DNA of 64,000 nt from Rhyzopertha dominica (GCA_025024175.1 QCXZ01000137.1:5518001-5582000); one strand, 5' to 3'; positions 33,361 to 46,239 are shown, numbered from the stretch's first letter. Made by a program: numbers and translations. The notes: generated by a model not told the origin, from the sequence alone.

Positions 33361-34612
33361 GAGCAACTTTCACAGCAGATCTTCAATGCCCGATCAGTTG
33401 TTCTATAATCTATCATCTCCAGAGCAAATTGTTAACTCCTTTGCCTCATACTTTCAATCTAAGTTTGCAACCCCTGACCTTTCAAATACTACAAGTTATA
33501 ATGTTGCGGACAATGCTCATTTCTCAAACATTTAGAGTTTGACATCACTTACCCAAGATGAAGTTCTTTTGACAATAAAAAAACTCAAGTGTAAGTTTAC
33601 CAAAGGCCCAGATGGTATTCCTTCGTTATATTATATATATTATATGTCAATGATATTTCGATAGGACTTAAATGTCATAGTTTACTGTATGCCGACGATT
33701 TAAAGCTATTTGCCTCTCTTCAGTCCCTTAATGATGCACATAATCTTCAAAACGATCTCGAAAGTATTGAAAATTGGTGTCTGGTCAATAAGTTACCGCT
33801 GAATATACAAAAATGTTTTGCATGTTCATATTACAGGGTCCATAATCCAATTATTTTCGACTACATTATAGGCGAGAACAAGCTATCCCGACGCGATACC
33901 ATAAAAGACCTTGGAGTTATCTTTGACAGGAACTTGAGTTTTGTCCCCCATGTAACTGACTGTATTGCGCGCTCATATAGAATGTTAGGCTTCATTATTA
34001 GACATGTAAAAAAAATTACGGATGTTGCTGCGCTGAAGCTTTTGTATTCTGCGTATGTACGCTCAAAATTAGAGTATTGCTCCGTCGTATGGGCTCCAGG
34101 ATATGGCACCTAGATCGATAATTTAGAAAGTGTACAAAGACGTTTTCTTAAATTCTTGTCTTTTACTTCTAATGGTGTCTATGCAGCTATAGGTTACCCT
34201 AACGATCTATTGTTAAAAAAATTTGAAATGCACAGTTTATTTGCTCGTAGAAAGCTTCATTCAATTATATTTCTATATAAAATAATATCTGGGCAGGTGA
34301 ATTGTACATCCTTACTTGTGCAATTGTACTTCAGAGTTCCGCGACCAGCTAGTCGTAATATCAATTGTTTTTATTTACCTTACGCTCATACAAATTTACT
34401 TAAGATTTCTCCTGTGTACGTTATGTGCAGTAACAATAATTCTGTCTGTGATTTACTTGACATTTTCTCCTGTAGTGTTCGTGAAATCGAGAATTGTGTA
34501 TGCCCTCCTTATGTGTAATATCTTATTATTATTGTTATTTCCCTCACCTGTAATTGGCTTCGGCTGTTTGGTGATGTATCCGAATAAATAAATAAATAAA
34601 TAAATAAATAAG
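33361..34612 (+). pseudogene. Jockey-like non-LTR retrotransposon relic with (AAAT)n tail
   Basis: The first part reads SPEQIVNSFASYFQSKFA and, after a stop, DEVLLTIKKLKCKFTKGPDG, the conserved start of the reverse transcriptase with GPDGIPS. An internal deletion near 33640 removes motifs 1-4. The reading resumes as VNDISIGLKCHSLLYADDLK, the catalytic YADD box, then ENWCLVNKLPLNIQKC, KDLGVIFDRNLSFVPHV, and YVRSKLEYCSVVWAPGYGT up to a stop. After a frame change RRFLKFLSFTSNGVY leads into a C-terminal tail to 34518. An AATAAATAAATA run (34583-34612) ends it, as expected for the 3' end of such elements. Endonuclease and first reading frame are absent. Confidence 0.85.
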
Positions 34613-35482
34613 AAAGCTGATATCAATTTTAGTCAAAATAGATTTTCATGAAAAATATGGTACAAACATCTAACTTGAAAGACATTTTTGTGTCTCCCTG
34701 TAAAACGAATTCACTTCGACCTCGCACAGTGCAACAAACACTCTTATATTATTAACCTGTGCACGTATGCACCCATCTCTACAAAAGCATGTACCAAACT
34801 TCTGCATGTTTACTTTAAACGTTATAGGATTCGTATAAATTTGCTGCAGCGCAACTATTCCGCTCGACAAGGTTCAATATGTATGATTCACGTGTTTGCG
34901 ACTAAGAAGTTGAGGGAGATCTTGATAAAATCGTTGTTTTCTAAAGGTCTGGCTGCATGAAGACCGTTTTGCTCTTGTTTCTTTACCAAGTCCGCTCGTT
35001 TTTCTGGGACGCAGCTATTCGACTGCAAGCTGCGCGAAAGACGGGAAAGGAGATCGAATGCACAACTTGCATGAATAGCATTCGCATGTCAATTAGAACG
35101 TTAGCGGTTGATTATGCAAAGTAATCCGTTTAGCTGTATGCGAGAAACGCTAGCGGGAATAGAATTCTCGGCCAGGTATATAAAACGACAGAGAACTAAC
35201 ACAAAACTTCAATAACAAAATCGATGTTCCTATAATTTTTGCGGATTCCTTGCTGGGTACCATTCTTGGTCGTTCAATGGAAATAATTCCGTAAAGATTT
35301 GCTCATTGCTACAATTGTAACAAACTTTTTTTTCTCGGAGACGGTATTCTGACGATCGAAGAAGATGACAGACGCCATCTCCAGACGGAACGGCCAGTTG
35401 CTCAAAATATTCCCAACTTACGTCATCAATCATATCATATATCATATCATTTCTGTAAGTATTTGTCACTCAACACTAAAAT
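34613..35482. other. Intergenic DNA with a promoter-like box and a short unrecognised frame
   Basis: TATATAAAA at 35177-35185 follows a balanced-composition stretch (34960-35170). A minus-strand frame at 35230-35469 (79 codons) contains CYNCSNEQIFTELFPLNDQE. Its upstream side has ACTTACAG, a usable splice acceptor, and GTAAG lies nearby. I recognise neither, and both may be chance. Confidence 0.3.
35177..35185 (+). promoter_or_regulatory. Possible TATA box
   Basis: TATATAAAA is preceded by balanced-composition DNA and followed about 20-30 bases on by an A/C-rich start region. No gene that it would serve is visible downstream within 250 bases, so support is only the motif. Confidence 0.2.
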
Positions 35483-37780
35483 TGAACAACCTACTTAAAA
35501 AAGTATAATGAATGAATATAATCTTGATATGATAGCAAGCCAACTTCGAATGTGTAAATGGTCTGTGAACTTCGTTGATGTAGATAATCTGTACTTGGAA
35601 TTTATAAAAAACTGTGAAGAAGTGGTCAATGCAGTTGCACCGATTATTACTTTTAATATAAAAAATGGGTTACCTTGGTTTGATAGTGGTGTTAAAAACA
35701 AAATTAGGGAACGGGACATTGCATATAAAGCATTTAGGAGTAGTAACCAGCAAAACAGGGTGCTCAGTTGGCAGCTGTATAAATCAAAGCGGAATGAGGT
35801 TGTAGGTTTACTTAGGGAGAAAAAGCGATGTTACTACCACAAAAAATTGATTGTTTTAAGGATAACTCCAGTATGATGTGGAAAACATTAAAAAAACTTG
35901 TAAATACAAAAAATCAGTATGTCTATAGTTGTGTTCGTTTCTACTGTGATGATCATATGATTTTGGTAAGAGATGCTGTGGAGATTGCGAATAGGTTCAA
36001 TAATTATTTTATAGGAAGTATTGGTTCAGTTGTCAGTGATATAGATTACAATGATTCATGTCAATTTAAAAACAGCAATGTGTATCCAAATTTATCAGAA
36101 TTCAGCCGAGTGGACATGAGTCAACTAAGGAAAATAATTAATAGTCTGGATAATAAATTCAATGTGAATGATTGCACTAACTCTAGAATTCTAAAAAGAA
36201 TATTTCAAACTACAGGTCATGTTATTTTGAATTTTATTAACACTTCACTGTCTGGTGCTTGTGTGCCCAACTTCATTAAAAATAGTACTATATTTCCTAT
36301 ACCAAAGGTGGCAAACACTATTGAGTGCAGCGAATTTAGACCAATTAATACTTTGCCTGTGTTGAGAAGATATTGGAAATGGTAGTTTGCAGACAACTCT
36401 TACAGCACGTAGAAAAATATGAAATATTGTTGCCTTATCAATCCGGATTTAGGCAAAATCACTCTTGTGAGAGTGCCCCCCAGTTGACTCTCAGTAAATT
36501 TTATGCCGATATTAGCACTAATAAGTATATTGTTTGTGTTTTTCTCGATTTGAAGCGAGCTTTTGAGACAATTGACAGGTCGATATTGCTGAGAAAATTA
36601 TTTCAATATGGTTTTCAGGTGCACGAGTGGTTGGCTAATTATTTAAGTAGTAGAAAACAGAGAGTCAGGATTGGGGACATAGTTTCGAAAGAGGCGGTGA
36701 GTGAATGTGGGGTACCTCAGGGCAGTGTGATAGAGCCTCTGTTGTTTACATTATATATTAATGATATTGATTTGTTCGTTGGTTGTGATTTTGTAAATTT
36801 ATTTGCAGATGATACATTACTTGTTGAAAGTGATTGTAATTTAGATGTAGCAATAGCAAAAATGAATAAAACTCTTGCAAAGGTAGAGCAGTATCTAGCT
36901 TCAAATAGATTAAAGCTTAATGTATCAAAGACTAAGGGTATGATTGTGACTACTAAATACAAATATAAATTTTTAGATTTAGATAAAATAGATTTGCATA
37001 TTTGCAATTGTAGAATTGATATTGTAAGGATATATAAATACCTAGGTCTCACAATTAACTGCTTGTTATCGTTTGATGAGCACTTTAACTACATGCAAAA
37101 GAAAATATCTAAAAAGTTGTTCTTTTTATCAAGAGTGGGTAAATTCCTCTCTATGGAAACGACCATTAGAGTATATAAAACTATTATACAACCTCATTTT
37201 GAATACTGTGTGTCGATAGTGTTCCAGTTCAACTTTAACAAGATGTCTTGCTTGCAAAAACTTCAAAATCGTGCAACGAGAATTATTCTAAAGTGTGCCA
37301 GGCTCACGCCGATTAGGACTATGTTGATTGCTCTACAGTGGTTGAATATTACGGATAGGGTGCTGTATGTTACGATGGTCTTTATAAATAAAATAATAAA
37401 TAATCTCATGCCACCTTACCTAACAAAAATGATAGTTAGGGCACATGATGTTCATCAGTATGAAACTCGAAATGCTGGTGATATTTTTGTGAATAGAACT
37501 TACGCAACTGCCTTTAAATCTCTATTTTTTAAAGGTTTTATAAAATACAATTCATTGCCACTTCATGTTAGATCTGCTAAATCTCTTAGATGCTTCAAAT
37601 CACAGTTGCTGGTTTATATTACGGGCACTGGAAAGCGTGCGAATATTGTTTAATTTGTTTTGGGTTGTTTGTTTTGTGTATTCATGTTGAACATTAAATA
37701 AATTAATAGATGTTATTTTCCAATGTATCAAATACTAGCCTTGTGCTAATTAATAAAGTGTATTATTATTATTATTATCT
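35483..37780 (+). pseudogene. Best-preserved non-LTR retrotransposon in the window, 5'-truncated
   Basis: A reverse transcriptase gene whose product would copy element RNA at a nicked target. It is readable across three frames joined by two frameshifts (about 35840-35870 and 36370). In order: the linker IRERDIAYKAFRSSNQQNR; SQLRKIINSLDNKFNV; TIFPIPKVANT; QSGFRQNHSCESA; VFLDLKRAFETID (first catalytic aspartate); ECGVPQGSVIEPLLFTLYIN; NLFADDTLL (the two paired aspartates); NRLKLNVSKTKG; YKYLGLTI; and a thumb/C-terminal region ending at the stop at 37651-37653. The 426-codon frame 36373-37653 is intact. An ATTAAATAAATTAATA stretch and a (TTA)n tail end near 37780. No endonuclease domain precedes it, so the copy was truncated at its 5' end near 35483, a usual outcome of target-primed reverse transcription. 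Confidence 0.9.
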
Positions 37781-39214
37781 TCAGAAGAGTTTACCTTGAA
37801 ATGAAAGATTTGACGTCATCCCCCAAGAAAATCATTGGATTTGCATTATCCAAAAGCACGTCCCTGAGTTATAAAATAGGACCATCTACAAGTTTTTCTT
37901 TTTTCGAGAATTCTTACTGTAGCCTTACTGCTTTGCATTTTTACTTTTTGTAGGCTTCCTTTGAGGCCATTTCCTTTTTAAAATGAACAGATTTTTTTTC
38001 AAATTCACCCAGAAAAAAAGTAAAAGTCTTTCCCATAATGGCAGTAAGAGAGTTCAACAGGCAAAAAAACTGCACTGCATTTTTTTATATTTTTTAATTA
38101 CGCTGACCTTGATAAACAGGATATTAAAAAAGTATCCTTTTGGAGAGGTTACCAGGCAGATGTCAAATTAATAATTTAATCTAAACAAACCTACAAAAAT
38201 TGTGTAACACATAGATATAGATGGATATAATTACAAATCGGTTGTTCTCACATGACTACATCTTTGCTAATTGGTGTTACAGGAATTCATAAGGCAATTA
38301 TTGCATAAAATAAAAAGTAAATTATATTTGACTTTGGGAGAAAGCAAAATTCTCAGTTCACTGATATTTATGAAACATTATTTATGCAACAGTATTTACC
38401 AAATGAATGAAATAAATGAATGACATAACATCTTGCGTTAGGTCAATGTGTTAATCAATGTAAATAGGATCATATTTTATAAGTAATTAACCGTTTATTG
38501 CAAACAAATAATTACTAGTTAAAAAATACACTTAGTTATATATCGCTTTTTGAATAGTTATCACTTCTCTAAAAACTAAATATTTTTGCTTTAAAGCACT
38601 TCAAACAAAAAAAATCCGCAAAGCTTTTGACATTGTTGAAGAATATTCCAAAATCTAGCATATGCTTTTTTGTCATCTTAACCGAGCATTAATTATTTTA
38701 CTTGTAGGTATAGATGAAATGGTTCAACCTATTAAAAAATTTCTGAGCAGGAGAACGTGCCTTAATAATATACTCAATAATGAATATTTGATTTTCAAAC
38801 ATGTGTCGATCAGCATCGAATGAAAGATGAATTAATTAATATGAACAATTATACTCGTACGAATACAACGTATTCTTTTTAATGTGTTGTTACATATCCA
38901 ATATCTCAACAAACTCCCTGATTTGGAGAAAATACTTACCTAATCTAAAATTTTATCAGATTTGTAAAGTAGGTAAACCTAAATAAAAATTTTAATTCAA
39001 TCACAACACCATTTATGCTTTGAAATATTTCAATTTAATATCAATTAATTGACGTAAATTAAGATTCGTAAGTAACGTATGTAACAAAAATTTTGACACA
39101 AAATGTTTTGCGGGATTTTTCGAATTGCTTTAGCACAATAACAAATGTCAATACTTGTGACATTTGTACTGGTTAGGTTTGTAATTACTGTAAAATAAAA
39201 AAGATATACGTAGG
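37781..39214. other. AT-rich intergenic DNA, no recognisable gene
   Basis: Short frames only. Nothing recognised, including the 62-codon frame at 37983-38171. Confidence 0.6.
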
Positions 39215-39810
39215 AGTATTTATACGTTCATTGGCCAACTTCCCAAAAGGGAAATTATACCCATATTTCAAAATCAAAATATTTCCATCAGAACTATTTA
39301 TAGCACGATTAGATTATGAGCAAGGAATTCCTTGCATAAACTTACCAAAAAGTGGTCGTCTAAGAATTTTTCCCCCAGAATTTCAGCAAGAAAGTTAGTT
39401 CGGCGATTTCAAGTTTTCTACATGACCATCAGTAAGGAAATTACTAGAAATGATTTGAACTTTAGTAAAATACAAAAATATCCTAAATATACGAATGCCT
39501 AGTTACAAAGGATACCACGATGTTACGAACGCTACGGACAATTCACTTTGCGAAAATAAAAGGAAATGATGGTTTTTATACAGATGATAATGATAACACT
39601 ACGGATAATGTTAGATTTAAATGTAATTAAATGTAAATTGGATATGTTAGAGGCGAAGCTATAAATGCAAACGCATTTATCAAAATATGCGTGAAATAGA
39701 TATTGGAATTGTCCAAAGGCTGATGCGACATGTGAGGACAAAACTACGTGCCATCGAAGATGGTCTAGATTATTAAGAAAATGAATACTATTCCAACATA
39801 GGATCAAATT
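39215..39810 (+). pseudogene. Tc1/mariner-type transposase relic, same subfamily as 123-1010
   Basis: The reading begins FIRSLANFPKREIIPIFQNQ, then NISIRTIYSTI and YEQGIPCINLPKSGRLRIF, the N-terminal DNA-binding domain in order. After frameshifts, QRIPRCYERYGQFT and KIKGNDGFYTDD correspond to LQRIARCCRALRRQHF and KIKGNDGFYTED of the relic at the window start. VRFK and GYVRGEAINANAFIKIC follow. The first and second catalytic sites are not intact. Confidence 0.75.
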
Positions 39811-39844
39811 TGAAAGCATAATAAAGAATCAAAATTAAATTGGT

Positions 39845-40262
39845 TTGGAAAATATAAGACAGAAAAACTTAAAAAATTTTAATGAAACTTTTCTTCTTAA
39901 CAGACGTACTATTAATTCAGAATGGTACGCTACAGTTTATTTGCCTCAGGTTCTCCCAAATATTTGCGAAAAACGTGCAATAGGAAGGATCTTCTTGCAT
40001 CTCACAATGGGCTCACAATGCCGCTGAAACAAATGACTATTTGGGTGCTTAAAACACAGAAATACCGAGTCTTTCGCTTTATAGTCCAGACTTAGCAGCT
40101 CATCACTTAATTACGCGTGTTAGTTATAAATTACGGGGTTTACGTTTTACACCGGTTGATTGCCTTTCAAAATGAAATTAACAAACTACGACCACAATAT
40201 TGGAGACCATGTTTTCGGGAATGCAAAAATGCTTTGATTGTGGAGGGAAAAAATTATAAATA
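39845..40262 (+). pseudogene. mariner transposase, C-terminal half relic
   Basis: The open part reads RTINSEWYATVYLPQVLPNI then CEKRAIGRIFLHL. In a shifted frame NAAETNDYLGA and SLYSPDLAAHHLITR follow, the third catalytic motif (SPDLAPxD in active elements, here SPDLAAH with the aspartate lost). RPQYWRPCFRECKNALIVEG closes it near 40255. This differs from the neighbouring relic at 39215 in family, so two elements lie side by side. Confidence 0.75.
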
Positions 40263-41337
40263 AATGTTTTTTTTTTGTAATAACATCCCTGCCATTAGTG
40301 TCAATTTAATTTGTGAGTAAAATTATTATCGAAATTCTTTTCGCTTCTGATGTCTAAGATCCAGAAATCCCGACGTACGCTTTCCGAAACAGTCCTGTGA
40401 TAGTTGCTACCTCTCGAGATGCAAGTTGCACCATCGGATGGTGTTCTGGTCCGCCGAAGGACTGGTCTTACGTCAGAGGCGCCCGTTAGGTGAGCGCCCA
40501 CGCTTCAGATCAATACAACATCAATGCGCATCCACAAAATAAGCTCTCCACGGGCACCACTGTGCCTCCTTCGGATCGCGCGTCTTTTACCGCGTATTTA
40601 CATCTCCATTCACAACCGACCGGTAAAACTGTCGCGTCCTAAGGTATCAACAAGATCAGCAGAAGATAAAGTGTCCAGCGCTTGATGACCTAAAAGTATT
40701 TTGCAAATTCAAGATCTCTTAGGAGAGGCATTTGGAGTTATATGCAAAAATGGTGGATGCGCCGGTTCTTTTAAAATTATTATTTTTTCATATTCGAAGG
40801 TATCATAATTTCACTATCTCAGCATAAAGAAGATATTGCAATGACTTCCTATGGTTTTTATTCGTTTTTATATGTCAGTCAGCGTAATAGGGTCATTCAA
40901 ATACACAATGTCTTTTAGTGAACATACTGTTGATGATCCTGAAGCCATGAGTACATTTTTCTCTTTTCACTGAGTTTAGNAGTCTCTNCTGTAGTTGTGA
41001 TGCACTTTATTTGAATATGAAAAAAACCTGCTCAAAATTACAGTAAACTATGTTTTCATCAACATAATTTTCGGGTGCCTAAAATGTGGTAAAGTTTATC
41101 TACATTTGGGAGAATTTTATGTCTCAATATAGTATTTAACTTTTTGGATTGTTTACGGCAATCCCATCGTCACTAGCAAACCATAAATTACAGCATGCCT
41201 TTCAGCCACGCGTCGGTGACAGTTTCCAGGGCCGTATTAAAATAATAATAATAGCAATTTGCACACATTTTGATTAAGTAATATGTACTGTATTTACATT
41301 TACAACAAAAACTACACTAAATAAATATTAAAAATTA
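40263..41337. other. Intergenic DNA with a GC-balanced island
   Basis: 40320-40700 is clearly richer in GC than its surroundings and holds a 66-codon minus frame (40301-40501) that I do not recognise. AGATAAAGTGTCCAGCGCTT near 40663 resembles AGATAAAGCGTCGATCTGCG near 43494. Two N bases lie near 40980. Confidence 0.4.
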
Positions 41338-42180
41338 TGGTCACAGTCACTATCACAAAATTCTTCATCACTACTGTCGCTCTCTAGATTTATAATTAAT
41401 TCTTGCACAGTTTGGCGCGATAATTATCTTCCATTTCAATTACGTGACGGACACTAACTTCATTTATTTTATTGACCTTTTCTTCAATTANGTTTACGGT
41501 GCCTGCACTAANTTTNGGATTTGTATATTTTCTCCTTAGATTTCCCCTTAATTCTGCCCATATCAATTCAAGGGGATTAAAAATACAATGATAGGTTGGA
41601 AACCGATGCACTTGATGGCCACGATTCGCTGCTTATTGGTATGCTTCACATTCATTTTAAAAATCTTTAGTTCTTAGTACCTCGGACAACTCTTCTTTCG
41701 TATAGTTATCTTCAAAATACAGATCATGTTTCCCTAAGACGTCCATAATCTCTTGTTCTCGACTGCCTCTATTTGGAATTTTATTTTTTTTTGTACCGAA
41801 TGGTAGCCGACGTTGTCCATTATTGTTACACTGTTTGCAGGTACATTCCCTATTACTTTATTCCGAAACCAACCCATAAATTTATCGCCCGACATGGCAT
41901 CGTGATAGTCAATTGAGGAATGTTACATGTTTTTGGCGTTTAATAGTAAACAATTTTTAATCCATCACTCCTTTGATCCTGCGTGCAATATAATAATACG
42001 GTGCCCTTTGCCCACTGACACATCTAGTACACACTTTTCTGAATTATCTACCCAGCCCTTTTTTACTATATCATACGAATTAAACCACGTTCATCTAGAT
42101 AGATTATCGGTCTACCTTCGTCCCAAAAGTTTTTGATTTCTTTCACATAATTCATTCTCCATTCNCTAATCCTGGGCNAT
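41338..42180 (-). pseudogene. IS630/Tc1-like DDE_3 transposase, C-terminal two thirds
   Basis: Reading the minus strand from about 42150: NYVKEIKNFWDEGRPIIYLD, containing the first catalytic aspartate in YLDE, then broken frames with KCVLDVSVGKG-like text and TITMPC, then VTIMDNVGYHS-like text around 41790-41830, the second catalytic motif. The open part 41611-41396 reads HRFPTYHCIFNPLELIWAEL, where E of PLELIW is the third catalytic residue, and RHVIEMEDNYRAKLCKN. The acidic tail LESDSSDEEFCDSDCD ends at about 41338. Several N bases, stops and frameshifts. Same superfamily as 6013-6557 and probably as the 28-31 kb fragments. Confidence 0.8.
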
Positions 42181-45100
42181 TCCATATAACGCTACGTACA
42201 GAAAAACACAATTGATATTTAAATTCACAGTATTCAACAAACATACAACACGGACTGTGAAAATACGGATTGCTGTAGCGCGAATAAAACCCAAGCTCAG
42301 CCGGTATATGGGTATGGGTTCAAACAAAGAAAAACAAAATGAGCAAAACTAGATAGGGCGCCACTGGCCTACAACCGAATTTGAAAATAAATTCACAGCA
42401 ACCGAGCCAGGCGGTTCCCAGATGGTAAGGGCATCCAAATTCCACCAAATGCATACAAATAAAACACGATTGTACCCAACAAGTATATGCGTATATTCAA
42501 AACCGTTACTATATGCATAAACCAAATATTCATTGTCCTAAAAGAGAGCATAAACCTCGTGCTATCCGCACTAAATATATGAAAATTACACGGTATATGT
42601 ATAATTAAATTTAAACAATTGTGCTGGACTGAACCAGTATTCCGAACGCAAGTAGCGCGAGCGCAAGTGTACACTGCGTATGGCACTTTACAAACTTACA
42701 AATGTTCGGCCGACGGTCGCAACGTATATTAATTTCAATAAATAAATTGAACACAGTCTTACACGAAAAGCAATACCGGTAATGATATTATGATGAATTT
42801 AGAACAGCTCAAAAAATCGTTATAAGTATAATAATATGTAGTGATTAGTGATTAAACAACAATTAAAAAAAACTGAAATGACGCGGTTAAATTGGTCCAA
42901 TGCGAATCTATTTGTATGTACACAAAGAAAACACACTAACACAGAAATATCCGACCTTACAGCAGCTCCAGCGATCTGGGAAGGCCAATGGCTCCACAGG
43001 TTAACCAGAATGTCGAATTCACACGCAGATGTAGCCTATGTCTCGATTCCAGATGATATGGAAAGTCCTAGGTAGACAGGGACCGTACAATCGGAAGTAC
43101 TATAGGTAACGTACTGGAGGAGTAGCGGAACTTTTGCTAGCCTCGTAATAGAAGCCCTAAAGAAAACCCAAAGTTGTACATGACGCGCTAACTGAAGAAA
43201 ATTACTTACACAAACGGTGTGGCTTCTGAGGTGTAAGAATGGTGATGGAACGGGAGAAATCCGGAAAAATTCCGCAGTCAATGAGATTTTTCTACCCAAC
43301 TGCACACTGACTCAACTAATATAACACATTAGCCCTCGCACTCAGCCTCGAATCCCTTTCGCATAATTACAAACTTGCATAAATGCTGGCTTGAATAGTG
43401 CGTCCACTTTAAACTAGCAAGCAAAAGTGCACTCCTCTCACAGAAATCGAATTGTTTCGCACGAGAAAAAGAACCCACAAAAACCGATCAGAAGATAAAG
43501 CGTCGATCTGCGCTTTATTTAGAATAACGAGACAATAGTTGCCTATCCAAATTTTATTAAAGTTTGAAAAACGAATGTAACATCCATTAAAACGTGTCTT
43601 TTATTTAACGTTTTGTGATTATAACCTTTGGATATTAAAAATTTTCGCAGGGTTTCGACGCAAACGCAAATTTTAATTGTTTCGGCGACTTTTCTTGCAA
43701 CATCCTTAGTGTCGGAACACAATTGTCTCTATATAAATAATAAATAATGGTGCTTAATAAATGAGCATATTCACGATCATGCAGCTTTCTTAAAGTTCCT
43801 TTGGCAGGCCGAGATTTTTCACTCGTGATTTAATACAAACTGAGGATCAAAAATATTTTTAAAATATACCCCCCCCCCCCAATTACNATCCTCGTAAAGT
43901 ACCTTAAACGTCAAAACCGTAAAATTCTTCCAAATATAGACAAACTTTACATATTAATTAAATCTGTTGCCTATTTCAAAAATATTTATAGAGTGCGATA
44001 AAGTACAATATCTTCAGAAAGAAATGAAATATTCGACTTTTTATCAAGTTAGTTTTGTATTTATTTTACGGGGACATACAGTATTATCATTCGGTACAAA
44101 ATATACGCAACTCGACGTCAAATAGCTAAAGTTAATAAATAATGGATTGACAGAAGACATACTTGTCAACTTTAATCGAATGACCGTGGAAAATAAACGT
44201 TTTTCTTCTGACAAGTTTTATTGAGTTCCTTATGAACGCAATCTAATGGCACGTACTTGGTTAAGTGATTAATAAAGATGGCATTTTTTTCTTGCAACTG
44301 ACAAAGAAAAGTTGACGTTTATTGAGAAGTGTCACTCTACTGTTTGCTGGGCGATAAAATCTAGCAAGCATTCATCGTCAATAACAACCAAGTAAACATA
44401 ATCTTTTTTTTTTAATTTAACAACTGTATACTTTAGTAAAATGTCCAAATCGTTTACAATTCTTGTCTTAATTGAAAAAATTAGAAATTATTAATATTAT
44501 GTTCATTTACAGCGAATTATTCACCAAAAAACTATCGAAGCTCATAGAACAATTTGCTAATTAATAGTTGAGCCTCCTCTGACCAACTGTGGGAGTGTTT
44601 GCCTACTGACAGATGGCAATAGCTTCCAACCTCAATTCGTTCAACTCTTATAGGCAATAGATAGTTACTTAACCACCCATAAAAAATCGACACGACAGCT
44701 CGACGAAAGGGGAATCCACGTCATCACCAATCAAATTAAGTGCAATAGGTCTCGTGCGGAGTCGTTCAAATTGAGATAATCCAGATTATGGAAGAAGCAT
44801 GTGACATTGAGCCCATCCACGTTAGATTAATGTATCGATAGCGACGTTACGGGTCACTCTTTCCTTAAATTATTTACATTGTCTCCTTTTATTGTCGGCC
44901 ATTAAACCGCCTCGGCGGCAGTAAAGTCTTGTTTGAGTTTTGCACCAGATCCATCGATCCCAACCGGGAAACGGGGAGATAATTTTTAAGCTGATGCTCG
45001 CCCATTCTCCTAACGGGTTGGGAAATACTGGGCCACACTACGAGCAGCGACTTGAGGGGACGCCTCAATTTACGCTCGGGATTCATGACCTCGGCGTCGC

Positions 45101-45695
45101 ACTCGAGTTTTAACACGAAATGCGTATTTCTTAATAAGGTTTACGCTGAGATGCCCGTCATTTTAGGTCTTACGGCGTTTTATCATTCCCTTTGGAGTTG
45201 ATGTTTTGGATAAATGGGCTTCTTCTCTTTACTACGCGGGAAGCACGTGAACAGTAGCTTCTCATGAATTCATTTAGGCTGTCAAAATCTTTCTACCTCT
45301 ACAAATGGGTTTAGAACTTGATAATATTGTGTAAGGGTGGAGCATGAAGTTCGGAGAGCGGCCTTTAGATTGTAGGGGTTAAGTAAGTGAAAATATGGGG
45401 AAGAGGGCACCGTATGGCGCTCTGTACCAAAGGGAGATCAAGATGTTATCTCAATGACGAGATATAGGATTAACACGACGATAGCAGCCTATCTGCGCTC
45501 GTTTTTTGGCGTGCGGTTAATAATTGGGTATTTTCACTTTTTTTTTTAATTACGTAAAATAAATCTTGAAGTGCATATATATCGTACGCCNTGTTAAAGA
45601 AAAACAAAAAAAAATATTTGTAGGTAGAGAATTTCAGGTCTGAAATTCGAATCTTAGGAGTCACCGCCAATACGCTTCTATCCAAGGTTATTCAG
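42181..45695. other. Intergenic DNA, no recognisable gene
   Basis: Several 70-97 codon frames (42393-42686 minus, 42848-43075 plus, 43036-43305 minus, 44889-45116 minus) have no recognised domain. A run of about ten C bases sits at 43870-43879, beside an N. GC-balanced islands at 42950-43290 and 44880-45170 might be conserved non-coding DNA. The rest is AT-rich. Confidence 0.5.
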
Positions 45696-45855
45696 CTCGT
45701 GACGTCAAGTGTCATGTAAACATTACTGAGGAGCGTGCTGTTTAATGGTGTAGTATCATTCTTGTATTGGAAAAGCTTCTGTGTGGTGTTTATTGAAAGG
45801 ACGGTGTAAGAGGTCGCACCAAAAAGTGATTTGTGTAGTTTTACAACCATCTATT

Positions 45856-46116
45856 ATGTATGGAAAACAATACAAGTGTTGTTTTGTAGATGGTTATAAA
45901 AGTAGTTCAGTCAGTACAGCTAACAAAATTTTTGTAACCGTNACTGGAGATTATCAACGTATGAAAATGNTGTTTAAGGCCCCTAGATGTGATATGCCAC
46001 AATCGCAAAGTTTGTTTTTCTGTTGTGAAGATCATCTTAATTCTTGCTGTAAGTTTTATTATTCTTTTTGGGGTTGTAGGTGTTTACCATTCAGTTTCCA
46101 TTTTGTTATAGTTTGA
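45856..46116 (+). pseudogene. THAP-domain protein start
   Basis: From the ATG at 45856: MYGKQYKCCFVDGYKSSSVS then TANKIFVT and GDYQRMKM, then CDMPQSQSLFFCCEDHLNS. This is a THAP zinc finger: the opening C-x-x-x-C pattern (the second cysteine replaced, GY for GC), the central FKAPR stretch, and the closing CxxxH-type CCEDH. Two N bases fall at 45942 and 45970. An in-frame extension upstream to 45781 is possible. The rest of the protein is missing; translation would run on 25 codons and stop. The family is usually a DNA-binding partner or part of a transposase. Confidence 0.65.
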
Positions 46117-46239
46117 AGAGATTTTATGAAAAATTATATGCATTTTTAAGTTGATAGAGGGTACATTTTTGGTTCTTACATTTTTATGTTTACAAATAGT
46201 ATGTCTCCAAAACCCACCGTGATCAAATTATCAATGCTA

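Noticed and set aside
41215..41245. hAT-like terminus CAGGGCCGTATTAA
   Set aside because: One end only, no 8-bp duplication or partner.
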